Shown: positions 1 to 9,503 of the stretch, in pieces
Layout of the letters: each line of letters starts with the position of its first letter
Numbering within the stretch: the stretch's first letter is position 1
Origin: Halorubrum sp. CBA1229
Lineage (GTDB): Archaea > Halobacteriota > Halobacteria > Halobacteriales > Haloferacaceae
Reading direction: 5' to 3'
Assembly: GCF_003721435.2 (NCBI RefSeq)
Contig: NZ_CP054585.1
Coordinates: forward strand, 2,418,001 to 2,482,000
Length of the DNA stretch: 64,000 nucleotides
Position numbers and translations under genes: made by a program
The notes under the pieces: generated by a model
Told to the model about the DNA's origin: nothing
Databases searched by the model: none
What the model saw: only the letters and a program-made list of their open reading frames with translations

Positions 1-2167
1 CGTCGAGGTAGGCCCGCGGGGTCTCCCCGGCGCGGCGCTCCCGATAGCGACGGGCCAGCAGATGCTCCAAGTCGGCGAACGCCCGCTTCGCGTCGGCGGT
101 CGGGTCGGCGCGACTCCACGGTGGCCGCACCCGCGGGAGCCGGAGCCGGACGGCGCGGCGTGCCCGCGCCCCGACGCCGAACCGCCGGGCGCCGGTGACG
201 CCGATCACGGCCGCGAACAGCCAGTACGCGACCGCTTCGACCGACGGAAGCGGGGAGTCGTTCCCGCCCGCCCCGGGCTCGCCGGCGACCGCGCCGCGGG
301 TGAGCGCGCCCTGCCCCGGCGCGGCCCCTCTCTCGGCGGCCACGTCGTCCCCCGCCGCGCCGTCGCCGGTCGCCGCCGTCGCGTTGCCGTCGTTCGCTTC
401 CTCGGTCGAGTCCCCCTCGGTCTCGGGGACGATCTCCGGGGTCGCCTCACCGGGTTCGGAGGCCGGCACGTCGACGTCCTCGTCGCCCGCCGCTCGCGCG
501 TCGGCGAGCCGCGCGGTCCGGGCCTCGTCGCGCTCGGCCGCCGGGGTCGGGTCGAACGCGACCCAGCCGTGCTCCGGGAAGTACACCTTCACCCAGGCGT
601 GGGCGTCCTGCCCGCGGACGACGTACTCGTCTTCGCCGACCCGCTCGCCCTCGGAATACCCGGTGACGAACTGCGCCGGGATCCCCTGCGAGCGCAGCAT
701 CGCGGCCATCGTCGTCGCGAAGTAGACGCAGTAGCCGGCGTCCATCTCGAAGAGGAACGCGTCGGCCACGTCGCCGTCGGGCTTCCGGACCGTCAGCGAG
801 TACTCGTACTCCGAGCGCAGGTAGCGCTCGATCGCGACCGCCTGATCGTACGGGGTCTCCGCGCCGGCGGCGGCGACGATCTCCTCCGTGCGCTCGCCGA
901 CCCGGTCCGGCGTGCTCTCGGGGAGCTGCGTGTACCGTTCCTCGATCGCGCGGTCGTAGTCGGTGCCCGCGTTCCGCAGCTCGGTGGGGGAGGCGGCGGG
1001 TACTCGGCTTTCGACCGTGACCGACTCGCCCGCGCCCAGAGGCTCGGCGAGCCGGAGCGTCCCGTGCTCGTCCACCCGAGCCGTCTGCGCCGCGGGCCCT
1101 CGCACGTCGACGACCTGCCACGGCGCCGGCAGCGACGGCGACGCCGTCTCAGCGGTGATCGTGGTGTTCACCGCCGTCGCGTCGCCCGGCGGCCCGTCGA
1201 GGGGCCCCTCCAGCGGCGACTGCTCGCCCGACCGCACCCAGCCGTCGCCGGTGTAGGTGTCGTACGCGCCGGCGTGCCAGTTCGCCGCGACCGGGCTCTC
1301 GATCGTGTAGCGCACCTCGGGCGAGAGCCGCGTCGGGCCGACGACGGCCACCTCGTCGTCCGCGTCGAGCGACGACTCCAGCGTCGGGGTGCCGCGGTCG
1401 AGCCCCCACGGTTGGGCCGCGCCGGCCGGCAGGAGAGTGAGCGTCGCGCTCACGAGTATCATCGCCGCCAACACCGCGGCGAGGGTGTCGCCGTGGTCCC
1501 GGATCCCGCCCGGCATCGACAGCGTCGAGAGCCCCGCCGCGAGCGCGACGCCGACGACCCCGGCGAGCGTGGCCGTCCCGCCCGCGTCCCCCGTGAGCAC
1601 GAGGAACCCCAGCGTGCCCCCGGCCACCCCGGCGGCCGAGACGTGTCGCCCGCGGCCGACGAGGTAGCCGACGAGGAACGTCGGGACGGGCGCGATCGCG
1701 AGCACCCACACGTCCGCGAGCGCGAGGCGGAGTATCGACAGCCCGGTCAACAGGGAGACCACGTCGACCGCGACCCGACCGACCGAGAACACCGCGCGCC
1801 GACTCGCCGGGATCGCGAAGTAGTACCCGGCCAGCGTTGCGGCGAACAGGGCGACCGTCAGCCGGAGCGCGGCCCGCTCGCCGACGTATCGCGCGAGCGC
1901 GAAGCCGGCGGCACCGGCGAGCACGACGGCCGCGGCGGTCCGGCCGGTCCCCCCGACCACGTCCGTCGCGGCGAGGAACACGGAGAGGTACGCCGCGGTG
2001 ACGACGGCGACGCCGACCACCGGCGGGTCGACGACCGCCCGCAGCCACCCGCGAAGGCCGCCGTCGACGGCGGATCTCCCGTCCGCGTCCGACCCGCCTC
2101 GGCCGCGGCTCCGGAACGTTCCGCCCCGGTCAGACCCGCCGCGGTCGCCGAGCGACGGCCCTCTCAT
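1..2167 (-). CDS. Membrane-anchored transglutaminase-like protein with DUF4129-type tail (3' partial)
   Basis: The frame is open from the ATG at 2167 past the left edge, so the C-terminus is missing. The N-terminal part has several hydrophobic segments (roughly residues 45-210). A transglutaminase core follows, with Cys480 in DAGYCVYFATTMAAML, His523 in DAHAWVKVYF and Asp539 in WVAFDPTPA, which is a complete catalytic triad. A long acidic Gly/Ala/Asp-rich linker, another membrane segment and a DUF4129-like stretch (FADLEHLLARRYRERR) end the visible part. The start overlaps the stop of the DUF58 gene by ATGA, so it is the third gene of a moxR-DUF58-transglutaminase operon. In this widespread set the transglutaminase fold probably acts on the outer face of the membrane; the substrate is unknown. 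Confidence 0.9.
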   Translation of the reverse strand, partial: MRGPSLGDRGGSDRGGTFRSRGRGGSDADGRSAVDGGLRGWLRAVVDPPVVGVAVVTAAYLSVFLAATDVVGGTGRTAAAVVLAGAAGFALARYVGERAALRLTVALFAATLAGYYFAIPASRRAVFSVGRVAVDVVSLLTGLSILRLALADVWVLAIAPVPTFLVGYLVGRGRHVSAAGVAGGTLGFLVLTGDAGGTATLAGVVGVALAAGLSTLSMPGGIRDHGDTLAAVLAAMILVSATLTLLPAGAAQPWGLDRGTPTLESSLDADDEVAVVGPTRLSPEVRYTIESPVAANWHAGAYDTYTGDGWVRSGEQSPLEGPLDGPPGDATAVNTTITAETASPSLPAPWQVVDVRGPAAQTARVDEHGTLRLAEPLGAGESVTVESRVPAASPTELRNAGTDYDRAIEERYTQLPESTPDRVGERTEEIVAAAGAETPYDQAVAIERYLRSEYEYSLTVRKPDGDVADAFLFEMDAGYCVYFATTMAAMLRSQGIPAQFVTGYSEGERVGEDEYVVRGQDAHAWVKVYFPEHGWVAFDPTPAAERDEARTARLADARAAGDEDVDVPASEPGEATPEIVPETEGDSTEEANDGNATAATGDGAAGDDVAAERGAAPGQGALTRGAVAGEPGAGGNDSPLPSVEAVAYWLFAAVIGVTGARRFGVGARARRAVRLRLPRVRPPWSRADPTADAKRAFADLEHLLARRYRERRAGETPRAYLD

Positions 2168-3330
2168 CGGCCGATCACCTCGTCTCGCTCCCGCGGGACG
2201 GACGCCTCGGTGGTCGCCTCGTCGGCAACGTCACTCGCGGCGTCGATGACCGTCTCCCCGACCGCCCCGCCGACTGTCTCTTCGACCGCCCTGCCGACCG
2301 TCCCTCCCGCGACGTCGCCGAACGCGACGGCCCGGTCGTCGACGCGGTACCGGGCGCCGCTCTCGTCGGCGACCACGCGGACGTCCGCCTCCTCGACGCC
2401 GCCCGATCCGGGACCGGTCCGCGCGGCCAGCTCGAGCACGGCCCGACGCCCCCGACGGCCCGGATCGACCGAGACCTCGCCGCCGGGGAGCGTCAGGTCG
2501 ACCGGCACGCCGTCGTCCAGCAGCGCGAGCGCGAGGCTGGCGGCCGCGCTCGCGAGCGCGTCGGCGGGCGCTCGGTCGCCGGCGCTCTTCCGCCCGCCCG
2601 CGCTCTCCCGTCCGCCGCCGGCCTCGCCGGCGATCGCCACCCGACCCCGCTCCGTCTCCGCGGCGAACGCCTTGACGACGATTTCGTCGTGTTTCGCGGT
2701 CGCCGGCCAGTGGACGTCGCGGAGGGGGTCGCCGCGCGCGTACTCGCGCAGGCGGTCGAACTCCTCGCGCCGCCGGCTCGCTCCCACGGCGTCGTCGGCG
2801 TACAGCGCTCGCCGGAGCCACGGCGGAATCTCTCGACACGCCGGGTACGCGAGGGCCGTGTCGAACTCCTCGACGACCGTCCGGCGCTCGAAGAGCCCGA
2901 ACACGTCGCTCGCGGTCACCGTGACGGGGCCGAAGCGCCGCTCGCCCCGGCGCCGGTAGCGGACGCGGTACGTCGCGGGGGCGTCGCCGACGGAGGTGCG
3001 GACCGGCCCCGGCGGCCCCTCCAGCCCGTCGTCGAGCCCGTCGTCGACGTCGGCGACGTAGGTCGGCGACACCGCGCCGTTCGTCCCGCGACCGCGGAAC
3101 GCGAGGCGGACCTCGCCGCCCTCGCCGACGAACCCCTCGGACGGGAGGGTCCGCCTGACCGCGGGCTCGTCTATCCGGGCGAGCTGGACGTACCCCGCCG
3201 CGAGCGCGACGGCGCTCGGGAGGACGACCGCCTCCAGCGACCGCCCGCCGGCCGCCAGCGCCATGCCGACGCCGACGACGCAGACCGCGGCGACGACGCG
3301 ACCGCGACGGGTGAGGGTCGGCGACGTCAT
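2164..3330 (-). CDS. DUF58 domain protein
   Basis: The 388-residue protein has two N-terminal hydrophobic segments (about residues 12-48), a beta-rich middle part and the DUF58 signature around REYARGDPLRDVHWPATA. DUF58 proteins are vWA-related and are usually encoded beside MoxR ATPases and transglutaminases, as here. The gene lies 6 bases after moxR and overlaps the next gene by ATGA, so the three are surely cotranscribed. The C-terminal part (from about residue 210) is Ala/Gly/Glu-rich and poorly conserved. Family assignment is firm; the molecular role is unknown. Confidence 0.9.
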   Translation of the reverse strand: MTSPTLTRRGRVVAAVCVVGVGMALAAGGRSLEAVVLPSAVALAAGYVQLARIDEPAVRRTLPSEGFVGEGGEVRLAFRGRGTNGAVSPTYVADVDDGLDDGLEGPPGPVRTSVGDAPATYRVRYRRRGERRFGPVTVTASDVFGLFERRTVVEEFDTALAYPACREIPPWLRRALYADDAVGASRRREEFDRLREYARGDPLRDVHWPATAKHDEIVVKAFAAETERGRVAIAGEAGGGRESAGGRKSAGDRAPADALASAAASLALALLDDGVPVDLTLPGGEVSVDPGRRGRRAVLELAARTGPGSGGVEEADVRVVADESGARYRVDDRAVAFGDVAGGTVGRAVEETVGGAVGETVIDAASDVADEATTEASVPRERDEVIGR

Positions 3331-3336
3331 GAGCGA

Positions 3337-4326
3337 TCACTCCACGCTCGTCCGGTTCAGCGCGTCCTCGATCACTTGTTCCCCGTCGGTTCCGGAGTCG
3401 GAGCGGACGCGGTGCGCGAGCACGGTCGGTGCCTCCGCCTGGACGTCGTCCGGGACCACGTACCCGCGGCCGTCGAGCGCGGCCCGCGCCTGCGCGGCCC
3501 GGAGCAGCGCGAGGCTCCCCCGCGGGCTGACGCCGAGCCGGGCGTTCCGCCGCGTGTACGTCGCCAGCCGCGCGATGTACTCCCGGATCGGCTCGGTCGC
3601 GTCGACGTCGGCGACCGCCGCCCGGGCGCGCCGCACGTCCTCGATCGAGGCGACCGGTTCGACCGCGTCGACCGGGTGGTCGCCCGCCATCCGCCCGATT
3701 ATCTCGGCCTCCTCGTCGGTGTCGGGGTAGCCGAGCCGGATCTTCTTCGTGAACCGGTCGACCTCGGCCACCGGGAGCTCGTACGTCTGCCCGGGCTCGA
3801 CGTCGTTCTGCGTGGCGATCACGCAGAAGGGGTCCGGGAGCGCCCGGGTCTCTCCGTCGGTCGTCACCTGTTCCTCTTCCATCGCCTCGAGCAGGGCCGA
3901 CTGCGTCTTCGGCGGGGCCCGGTTGATCTCGTCGCCGAGGACGACGTTGGCGAAGACGGGGCCCGGCTGGAACTCGAACTCGTCCGTCCGCCGGTTGAAC
4001 ACGTTGACGCCGGTGACGTCGGCCGGGAGGAGGTCCGGGGTGAACTGGACGCGCTTGAACGAGCCGTCGATCGAGCGCGACACCGCCTTCGCGAGCGTGG
4101 TCTTCCCGACCCCCGGCACGTCCTCCACGAGGAGGTGCCCGCGGGCGAGGACCGTGACCACGACGTGTTCGACCGCGGCCCGCTTTCCCACGATCACCTC
4201 CTCGACGTTGTCGGCGACGCGTTCGGCGAGCGCGGCGACCTCTTCGGGTGCCATCGGCCGGTGTCCGTCTCCCTTCCCTCCGTCGGCGTCGGCCCCGCCC
4301 GGACCGGTCCCCGCGGCGTCGGTCAT
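3337..4326 (-). CDS. MoxR family AAA ATPase
   Basis: This is a MoxR-type AAA_3 ATPase. It has Walker A EDVPGVGKTT, Walker B with the MoxR-typical GDEINRAPPKTQSALLEAME, a sensor 1 region ATQNDVE and a C-terminal lid. I start it at the ATG of MTDAAGTG (4326), giving 329 residues. A longer open frame to 4521 has low-complexity, non-conserved sequence and is probably untranslated. MoxR proteins act as chaperone-like ATPases; this one heads the operon with DUF58 and transglutaminase proteins and probably activates or assembles that membrane system. Confidence 0.93.
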   Translation of the reverse strand: MTDAAGTGPGGADADGGKGDGHRPMAPEEVAALAERVADNVEEVIVGKRAAVEHVVVTVLARGHLLVEDVPGVGKTTLAKAVSRSIDGSFKRVQFTPDLLPADVTGVNVFNRRTDEFEFQPGPVFANVVLGDEINRAPPKTQSALLEAMEEEQVTTDGETRALPDPFCVIATQNDVEPGQTYELPVAEVDRFTKKIRLGYPDTDEEAEIIGRMAGDHPVDAVEPVASIEDVRRARAAVADVDATEPIREYIARLATYTRRNARLGVSPRGSLALLRAAQARAALDGRGYVVPDDVQAEAPTVLAHRVRSDSGTDGEQVIEDALNRTSVE

Positions 4327-4635
4327 GTCGGCGCCCGTCTCGCGGCGGTCCGGTCGCTCCGATCGGTCCGACCCGGCCGCGCGGGTCGGCCCGGCGGCGC
4401 GACCCGACCCGTCTGTGTGGGCGTCCCACCCCCCGTGACAGAGGTACCCACGATCATCGACATGGCCCCGCTTAGGATAGCAACGGCATATGCGTTCCGC
4501 CGAGGTGTCGTCCCCGTACACGTCCGATATCGGCCGCGGTTACGGGCGTCAGCCGTCGTCCGCAGACACGGGCGTCAGCCGTCGTCCGCAGACACGGGCG
4601 TCAGTCGCTTCGATCTCTGTCCGGCTCCGCCATCT
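4327..4635. other. Intergenic region with moxR promoter and a 26-base tandem repeat
   Basis: This 309-base stretch separates moxR and pyrC, both transcribed leftward. It should hold the moxR promoter, but no sharp TATA box stands out. Its one obvious structure is the tandem repeat listed separately. No conserved small frame was found. Confidence 0.5.
4542..4604. repeat. 26-base tandem repeat, 2.4 copies
   Basis: Units at 4542-4567 and 4568-4593 are identical (beginning ACGGGCGTCAGCCGTCGTCC), followed by an 11-base partial third copy from 4594. It lies between pyrC and moxR, outside any coding frame. Probably a slippage product; a protein-binding role cannot be excluded. Confidence 0.85.
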
Positions 4636-5994
4636 CTACGACTCCCGGACGTTCCGGCCGACCGGCTCGCCGAACGACTCGGCGCCCGTGACGGGGTCGC
4701 GCTCGTAGACGACCTCGCCGCGGACGAGCGTCAGCTCCGGAAAGACGCCCTGTAACCCCTCGAACGGCGTCCAGCCGCAGGCGCTGTGCAGCGCGCCCGC
4801 CTCGACCTCGCGCGGGTTCGTCAGGTCGACGAGGACCAGGTCGGCGTCGGTGCCCGCGGCGACTCGCCCCTTCGCGCCGATCCCGAAGATCGACGCGGGG
4901 TTGGCGGCGACCACGTCGCGGACGCGCTCCAAGGCGAGATCGCCCTTGCGCACGGACTCTAAGAGGAGCGGGTAGAGGGTCTCCACGCCCGGAACGCCGC
5001 TCGGCGCCTCGGCGAGCCCTTGACGCTTCTCGGCGACCGTGTGGGGCGCGTGGTCGGTGGCGACGACGTCGACGTCGCCGTCGCGGAGGCGCTCGAACAC
5101 CCCGGCGCGGCGCTCCTCTGACCGGAGCGGCGGGTTCATGCGGCCGAACGTGCCGAGCCGGCCGGCGTTCTCGCGCGAGAGGAAGAGGTGGTGCGGGGTG
5201 ACCTCGCAGGTGGGCGGGGCGACGGAGTCCCCCGACGCGCCCGCCTCCTCCCGGGCCTTTACGACCGCGTCGATCCCCTCGGGCGTCGACGTGTGCGCGA
5301 TGTGGACCTGCGCGTCGCTCTCGGCGGCGGCGCCGAGGGCGCGCTCGACCGCGGCGACCTCCGCCTCGGCGGTCCGGTAGGCGGACCACGGGTCGGCCGT
5401 CGCCGCGGTGCCGGCGCCGCCGAGGTCGCCCTCCAGCGCGCCCTCGTCGAACAGCGTCTCGTCCTCCGCGTGGACCGTGACGGGGACGTCGCGGGCGGCG
5501 GCCTCGGCGAGCGCGTCCTCGAACAGGTCGACGGCGATCCCCATGTCGCCGGTCGAGTCCGCGAGGAACACCTCCCCGAGCGCGAACAGGGGCCGCTCGA
5601 ACAGGCCCTCGGGGTCCCACTCGCCCGTGACGCCGCCGTTGATCCCGTAGTCGACGAGCGACTCGGCCGCGAGCGCTGCCTTCTCGTCGAAGGCGTCGCC
5701 GTCGACCGTGGGCGGCGAGGTGTTCGGCTGGTCCACGACCGTCGTCACGCCGCCGGCGGCGGCGCTCCGCGAGCCGGAGGTCCACGTCTCCTTGTGGCTC
5801 CCGCCCGGTTCGCGGAAGTGGACGTGCACGTCGACGGCGCCGGGCAGGAGGTGGCGCCCGCGGGCGTCGACGACGCGCTCGCCCGCGTCCGGGTCGAGGC
5901 CCGCGCTCGTCGGTTCGACCGCGTCGATGGTCCCGTCTCGGATCCGAACGTCGCGGACTCGCCCGTCGGCCAGCTCCGCGCCCGTGATGAGCAT
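4636..5994 (-). CDS. pyrC: Dihydroorotase
   Basis: The 452-residue protein is a cyclic amidohydrolase that interconverts carbamoyl-aspartate and dihydroorotate in pyrimidine synthesis. The metal-binding signature DVHVHFREPG is at residues 55-64 (His57, His59), followed by VVDQPNTSPPTV, HTSTPEG and the late metal site ATDHAPHT. The length and the FREPG motif fit the multifunctional-complex type dihydroorotase rather than allantoinase. The ATG at 5994 gives MLITGAELADG, a normal family start. It appears monocistronic. Confidence 0.94.
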   Translation of the reverse strand: MLITGAELADGRVRDVRIRDGTIDAVEPTSAGLDPDAGERVVDARGRHLLPGAVDVHVHFREPGGSHKETWTSGSRSAAAGGVTTVVDQPNTSPPTVDGDAFDEKAALAAESLVDYGINGGVTGEWDPEGLFERPLFALGEVFLADSTGDMGIAVDLFEDALAEAAARDVPVTVHAEDETLFDEGALEGDLGGAGTAATADPWSAYRTAEAEVAAVERALGAAAESDAQVHIAHTSTPEGIDAVVKAREEAGASGDSVAPPTCEVTPHHLFLSRENAGRLGTFGRMNPPLRSEERRAGVFERLRDGDVDVVATDHAPHTVAEKRQGLAEAPSGVPGVETLYPLLLESVRKGDLALERVRDVVAANPASIFGIGAKGRVAAGTDADLVLVDLTNPREVEAGALHSACGWTPFEGLQGVFPELTLVRGEVVYERDPVTGAESFGEPVGRNVRES

Positions 5995-6077
5995 GGGTAC
6001 GCGCTCGCGGCGCGCCGCTTAAACCGTGTGGTTCGAGTCACCACAAAGCGTTTGACACGTCCGACGAGAGATGGCGT

Positions 6078-6587
6078 ATGGCCCTCGGTCCCGCCAGCGT
6101 CGCCGCCCTCCCCGCGGTCGTCGATACGGCGATCGGCTGGCTCTCGCTGATCGCGTTGTTCGCCCTCCCCGGAACGGTCGCCGCCGTGCTCTGGACGCCC
6201 TTCCTGATCGCGGCGCGATTCCGGGCGCTGTTCCGCGCTCTCCCGCCGGCGGGGCGGCTCCTCCCCTCGTACGTCGGCGTCGCGCTCGCGCTCTCGGTCC
6301 CGTACCTCGCCGGCGTCGCCCTCACCGTCGCGCTCGTCGACTCGGCCGGTCCCGGCTGGAGCGAGGGGTTCCTCGACACCGCGCTGTTCGGCGGGGTCCT
6401 CGTGGGATTCGTCGCCCCGGCGGTCGCCGCGGCCGGGCTCCCGCGGCTCGGCGTCGACTGGGACCCGACGGGCTACGGCGCCTCGACGTGGGCCGTCCTC
6501 GTCGCCGCCGGGCTGTGGTACGCGGTCGTCGCCGCGGTGCCGCTGGTCGCGCTCGCGGTCGGGATGGCGCTGCCGGGCGGGTACTGA
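6078..6587 (+). CDS. Small multi-pass membrane protein, unknown function
   Basis: The 169-residue protein has about four hydrophobic segments (roughly 15-45, 64-86, 104-125, 138-165) with little polar sequence between them. I do not recognise the family. The reading frame shows strong third-position GC bias, and the ATG at 6078 follows a short divergent spacer from pyrC, consistent with a leaderless start. It precedes another small membrane protein on the same strand by 56 bases. Confidence 0.75.
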   Translation: MALGPASVAALPAVVDTAIGWLSLIALFALPGTVAAVLWTPFLIAARFRALFRALPPAGRLLPSYVGVALALSVPYLAGVALTVALVDSAGPGWSEGFLDTALFGGVLVGFVAPAVAAAGLPRLGVDWDPTGYGASTWAVLVAAGLWYAVVAAVPLVALAVGMALPGGY

Positions 6588-6643
6588 CGGCGCGTCCGTC
6601 GACACCGTAAGATTTTGTTGAGTCGCGTCGCCATCGCTCGGAC

Positions 6644-6883
6644 ATGTTCCCCGCACCCTTCCGACTGTTCTTCGTCGCCGTCCCCCTCCTCGTCGCCGCG
6701 GGCGCGCTGGCGATGGCGGCGTTCCCCCGACGCATGACCTCCTGGCAGACGCGCTCGCCGGACGGTTCGACGCAGCGGATCGAGCCGAGCGACACGCGGA
6801 TCCTGATGATGCGGATCATGGGCGTTGTCGTCGCCGGACTCGCGCTCCTCATGGTGGTCGCGAACTTCGCGTTCATCCCCTGA
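6644..6883 (+). CDS. Small membrane protein (79 residues)
   Basis: Two transmembrane segments (about residues 8-26 and 55-77) flank a short polar loop with the sequence WQTRSPDGSTQRIEPSDTRI. The hairpin topology, with an Arg-rich turn and a final MRIMGVVVAGLALL segment, resembles small conserved haloarchaeal membrane proteins, but I cannot name the family. It lies upstream of serS on the same strand with a 146-base gap, so it is probably a separate unit. Confidence 0.7.
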   Translation: MFPAPFRLFFVAVPLLVAAGALAMAAFPRRMTSWQTRSPDGSTQRIEPSDTRILMMRIMGVVVAGLALLMVVANFAFIP

Positions 6884-7029
6884 GACGGCGATCCGGCCGT
6901 TCGCTCTCGTGAGTTCCGCCCTCGGGATTTTTAGGTTAGACCGCCCCCGCCGAGCCCGCCCTGCGATCCGTGCCAACTGATACCGACGCTCCGATACGGT
7001 TTTGAGTCGCCCCGCGGAATCCCCGATAA

Positions 7030-8400
7030 ATGCTGTCTCGACAGTTCGTCCGGGAGAACCCCGAGGTCGTCCGCGAGGCGCTCGCCAACAAGGGCGTCGA
7101 CGTGGACTTCGACCGGATACTCGACGTCGACGAGGAGTGGCGGGAGCTGAAGAGCCGCGGGGACGACCTGCGCCACGAACGCAACGAGGTCTCCTCGGAG
7201 ATCGGCGAGCTCAAAGGGGCCGGCAAGGAGGAGGCGGCCCAAGAGGCGATCGAACGCTCCCAAGAGCTCAAGTCGGAGCTCCAAGGGGTCGAGGAGCGCG
7301 CCGACGAGCTTGAGGCCGAACTGGAGGCGTCGCTGCTCGAGCTCCCCCAGATCCCGCAGGAGTCGGTGCCGGTCGGCGCCGACGAGTCGGAGAACGTCGA
7401 GCGGCGCCGCGAGGGGTTCGACGACCTCCGCGAGCTCCCGGCCGACGTGGAGCCCCACTACGACCTTGGCGAGGACCTCGAGATCCTCGACTTCGAGCGC
7501 GGCGCGAAGGTCGCCGGCGGCGGCTTCTACGTCGCGAAGGGCGACGGCGCCCGGTTAGAGCACGCGCTGATCCAGTTCATGCTCGACGTCCACCGCGAGC
7601 AGGGGTACACGGACGTGTTCCCGCCGATCCCCGTCAACTCGGCGTCGATGCGCGGTACCGGACAGCTCCCGAAGTTCACCGAGGACGCCTACCGGGTCGA
7701 GGGGACGAACGAGGACGAGTACGACGACGACGACCTCTGGCTGCTCCCGACCGCGGAGGTGCCCGTGACGAACCTCCACCGCGACGAGATCCTGCTCGGC
7801 GAGGACCTCCCGCTCAAGTATCAGGCGTACACGCCGAACTTCCGGCAGGAGGCGGGCGAGCACGGCACCGAGACGCGCGGGATCGTCCGCGTCCACCAGT
7901 TCAACAAGGTGGAGATGGTGAACTTCGTCCGGCCCGAGGAGAGCGACGAGCGCTTCGACGGGCTCGTCGACGAGGCCGAGGAGGTGCTGCGCCGCCTCGA
8001 GCTCCCCTACCGCATCCTGGAGATGTGCACCGGCGACCTCGGGTTCACGCAGGCGAAGAAGTACGACATCGAGGTGTGGGCCCCCGCCGACGACATGGAC
8101 GAGGGACCCGACCGCGGCGGCCGCTGGCTGGAGGTCTCCTCGGTCTCCAACTTCGAGGACTTCCAGGCGCGCCGCGCGCAGATTCGGTACCGCGAGGAGC
8201 ACCACGAGTCGGCCGATTACCTCCACACCCTGAACGGCTCCGGGCTCGCGGTCCCGCGGATCGTCGTCGCGATCCTGGAGTACTACCAGAACGACGACGG
8301 CACCGTCACCGTCCCCGAGGCGCTCCGCCCGTACATGGGCGGCACCGAGGTCATCGAGGGCCACGACGCCGTCGGCGAGACGAAGCTGGGCGGGGAGTAA
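7030..8400 (+). CDS. serS: Seryl-tRNA synthetase
   Basis: The 456-residue enzyme charges tRNA-Ser. Residues 1-110 form the charged coiled-coil arm ([20 protein letters not shown]). The class II catalytic domain shows motif 2 as [15 protein letters not shown] and motif 3 as [16 protein letters not shown]. The TAEVPVTN substrate loop is present. This is the common bacterial/haloarchaeal SerRS type, not the rare methanogen type. The ATG at 7030 is the first in frame and suits the [12 protein letters not shown] start. Confidence 0.97.
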   Translation: MLSRQFVRENPEVVREALANKGVDVDFDRILDVDEEWRELKSRGDDLRHERNEVSSEIGELKGAGKEEAAQEAIERSQELKSELQGVEERADELEAELEASLLELPQIPQESVPVGADESENVERRREGFDDLRELPADVEPHYDLGEDLEILDFERGAKVAGGGFYVAKGDGARLEHALIQFMLDVHREQGYTDVFPPIPVNSASMRGTGQLPKFTEDAYRVEGTNEDEYDDDDLWLLPTAEVPVTNLHRDEILLGEDLPLKYQAYTPNFRQEAGEHGTETRGIVRVHQFNKVEMVNFVRPEESDERFDGLVDEAEEVLRRLELPYRILEMCTGDLGFTQAKKYDIEVWAPADDMDEGPDRGGRWLEVSSVSNFEDFQARRAQIRYREEHHESADYLHTLNGSGLAVPRIVVAILEYYQNDDGTVTVPEALRPYMGGTEVIEGHDAVGETKLGGE

Positions 8401-8433
8401 GCAACCCGAGGCCCTCCGGTCGCTCGGGGCGGG

Positions 8434-8643
8434 TCACTCCTCCTGGGGAGGGACGCCCAGCTCCCCGTTCCACGCGTAGAACCCGATCAGGGCGGCCGCC
8501 ATCACGAACCCGGTCGCCACGCCGAGCGGGACGCTTCCCTCGGCCAAGTACGAGAAAATCGCGAAGACCGTACAGAACGCCGCGACGTAGACGATCGACT
8601 GACGGAGGGCGATGGACCGATCGAACGCCTCGGGCAGCTGCAT
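8434..8643 (-). CDS. Small membrane protein (69 residues)
   Basis: Starting at the ATG of MQLPEAFDRS (8643), the protein has two hydrophobic stretches (about 17-35 and 42-60) and a short acidic tail. The longer frame to 8715 adds unlikely sequence. It is convergent with serS, with a 33-base gap. Not recognised beyond a haloarchaeal-style membrane hairpin; function unknown. Confidence 0.7.
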   Translation of the reverse strand: MQLPEAFDRSIALRQSIVYVAAFCTVFAIFSYLAEGSVPLGVATGFVMAAALIGFYAWNGELGVPPQEE

Positions 8644-8738
8644 GGGGTCACGCTCGGGGCATCCGAGTATAGCTCTTTCCTCTTCCGAAGGCGCCGCACG
8701 GGACCACGTCGGCACCGGTTCGGCGCTCGCGCGACGGG

Positions 8739-8785
8739 GCGAGGGGACGGAGCGAGGTGCGAGGGACGAGGGGACGGAGCGAGGA
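8739..8785. repeat. Two copies of a 19-base G-rich repeat
   Basis: The sequence GAGGGGACGGAGCGAGG occurs at 8741-8757 and again at 8769-8785, a 28-base period, in the gap between two leftward genes. Probably slippage; no function can be assigned. Confidence 0.6.
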
Positions 8786-8800
8786 GACGGGGCGGGGTCG

Positions 8801-9403
8801 CTACTGGTTCTCCAAGGCGTCGAGGATGCACGCGGCGGCGACCACCGCCTCTTTCGGCACGTCGCTCGCGTCGTCGATGGTGACCGTGTAGGCGTCGCGC
8901 AGCGAGAACTTCCCCTCGATATCGCCGACGTGGCCGCCGTCGGCGTCGAATATCTCGTACTTGTTCGGGACGAGGTTCGCGACGGAGATCAGGTGCCGGA
9001 GCCCCGCCATCAGCTTGCTCTTCGACTTGATGGTCGCCAGCGCCTCCCCCGTCTCCGGGTCGCGGATCGTCCAGTTCTCGACGAACAGCGAGTAGTCCTC
9101 GTCGAGGACGACGACCTCCTCGCCGGTGCCCGAATCGACGATGGCGTAGTTCCCGCCGATGTCGATGACGCCGCCCGCCTTCACCGAAAAGGCGTCGTCG
9201 CCGTCGCCGGTGACGAACGGGAACTCCTCTTTCAGCTTGAACATCTTCTGTTTCCCGCGCAAGACGACGTTTCCGGCGCCGTCGCGGACGGTGTACTTGT
9301 TCCGGATCGCCGACTGTTTGACCTCGTAGCGGTCGTCGTCGAGGTCGACCGTGGAGATGTCGTAGGCGTCCGAGTCGGAGGGGAACACGGAGTGCTCGCT
9401 CAT
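8801..9403 (-). CDS. LURP-one-related (tubby-like fold) protein
   Basis: The 200-residue protein from the ATG of MSEHSVFPSD (9403) has the repeating beta-strand pattern of LURP-one-related/tubby-C-like proteins: short strands such as YEVKQSAIRNKYTVRD, GNVVLRGKQKMFKLKEEF, WTIRDPETGEALATIKSK and NKYEIFDADG, then one hydrophobic helix near the C-terminus (EAVVAAACILDALE). In other organisms the fold binds lipids or DNA; the archaeal role is not known. It is followed by a 157-base gap before the next leftward gene. Confidence 0.82.
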   Translation of the reverse strand: MSEHSVFPSDSDAYDISTVDLDDDRYEVKQSAIRNKYTVRDGAGNVVLRGKQKMFKLKEEFPFVTGDGDDAFSVKAGGVIDIGGNYAIVDSGTGEEVVVLDEDYSLFVENWTIRDPETGEALATIKSKSKLMAGLRHLISVANLVPNKYEIFDADGGHVGDIEGKFSLRDAYTVTIDDASDVPKEAVVAAACILDALENQ

Positions 9404-9503
9404 GGGCAGCAAGAGAACCAGGCGTCTGAAAACGGTTCCGCTCGTCTCGCCGGGGCGGCGGGTGGCCCCGCCGGCGCCCGTCGGGGCGTCGGCCGCTCGC
9501 GCG

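Noticed and set aside
62-2959. A 965-codon plus-strand open frame
   Set aside because: It is antisense to the transglutaminase and DUF58 genes. The sequence is Arg/Asp/Pro-rich without motifs; the minus-strand genes carry clear catalytic residues.
2689-4755. A 688-codon plus-strand frame
   Set aside because: Antisense to DUF58 and moxR; low complexity and typical of GC-rich shadow frames.
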